A stretch of 32,206 nt of DNA from Candidatus Coprenecus stercoravium (GTDB taxonomy: Bacteria > Bacteroidota > Bacteroidia > Bacteroidales > UBA932): contig DXAW01000089.1 of the NCBI GenBank assembly GCA_019116865.1, forward strand, positions 1 through 32,206, given 5' to 3'. Made by a program: the position numbers and the translations under genes. The stretch's first letter is position 1. Each line of letters opens with the position of its first letter. Below the pieces are notes generated by a model that was not told the DNA's origin, ran no database searches, and worked only from the letters and a program-made list of their open reading frames with translations. This document shows positions 31,982 to 32,206 of the stretch, one piece after another.

Positions 31982-32206
31982 ATGAAAAGGATAATCGCAT
32001 ACAAGGGGTACTATGCCGAATTTATGGCAAAGTTATCGGAGCAGGAGAGGAAGAAGATATTGCGTGCGTTGCTGTTGTTTGAGACGGAGGACAAGATACC
32101 GCATCATTACATCAAGTTCATAAGGGACGGGGTATACGAGTTTAGGGTGAACTATGGAAACAATGAGTTCCGGCTGTTCTTCACCTATGACGGAGATACG
32201 ATAGTC
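31982..32206 (+). CDS. HigB/RelE-like toxin, N-terminal part (cut by window edge)
   Basis: 75 codons are visible, starting MKRIIAYKGYYAEFMAKLSE. The core KILRALLLFETEDKIPHHYI and then VYEFRVNYGNNEFRLFFTYD matches phage-derived Gp49/HigB-type RelE-superfamily toxins. In this group the antitoxin gene normally follows the toxin, so a HigA-like HTH gene is expected just beyond the window. It lies about 110 bp after the right att repeat, possibly part of a second element at the same tRNA. Confidence 0.8.
   Translation, partial: MKRIIAYKGYYAEFMAKLSEQERKKILRALLLFETEDKIPHHYIKFIRDGVYEFRVNYGNNEFRLFFTYDGDTIV

Noticed and set aside
1-32206. CRISPR array or prophage
   Set aside because: No regularly spaced repeats, Cas genes or phage structural genes were seen.

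Overview
The window looks like the chromosome of an anaerobic gut-type Bacteroidales bacterium; I cannot name a genus. The reasons are Bacteroidetes-type promoters (TAnnTTTG at -7), a fused SecDF, lipoproteins with DUF4988-like N-termini, PepSY-like proteins beside a two-component system, and a CTnDOT-like tyrosine recombinase that lacks Arg I.

Layout. 1-800 (minus): start of tryptophanase and a ThiE/TenI-like gene. 1041-6425 (minus): a promoterless lipoprotein cassette with three genes, here called F', E' and a 5'-truncated D'. 6442-7704 (minus): a tyrosine recombinase. 7821-10898 (minus): secDF. 11004-16005 (plus): a housekeeping operon of PD40/SPOR protein, NfeD, FloA and a TPR membrane regulator with a LuxR-like HTH. 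16173-26210 (plus): six lipoprotein genes A-F behind one visible promoter. 26532-30406 (minus): two PepSY-like genes and a histidine kinase/response regulator pair. 30504-31872: tRNA-Pro(UGG) carrying a 1.2-kb att-flanked remnant with a dead integrase and a YafQ-type toxin-antitoxin pair. 31982-end: start of a HigB/RelE-like toxin.

The main discovery candidate is a modular inversion system. The left cassette D'-E'-F' is an inverted, divergent counterpart of the tail D-E-F of the right operon, with the same order and near-identical gene spacing. A 49-bp perfect inverted repeat lies inside D and at the start of homology in D' (6289-6337 and 20836-20884). Flipping the 14.5 kb between these repeats would fuse the promoter, A-B-C and the first half of D in frame to D'-E'-F', and park D(3')-E-F as the silent set. 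Two further near-perfect inverted blocks (97 and 107 bp) at the 5' ends of E/E' and F/F' would allow smaller recombinations. The recombinase lies just inside the left repeat, and a terminator separates it from the silent cassette. The segment that would flip includes secDF, floA and other core genes, which is unusual. The outcome would be switching of a whole set of surface lipoproteins, including a complete change of C-terminal domain in F versus F'. Inversion itself is inferred from sequence; nothing here shows that it happens.
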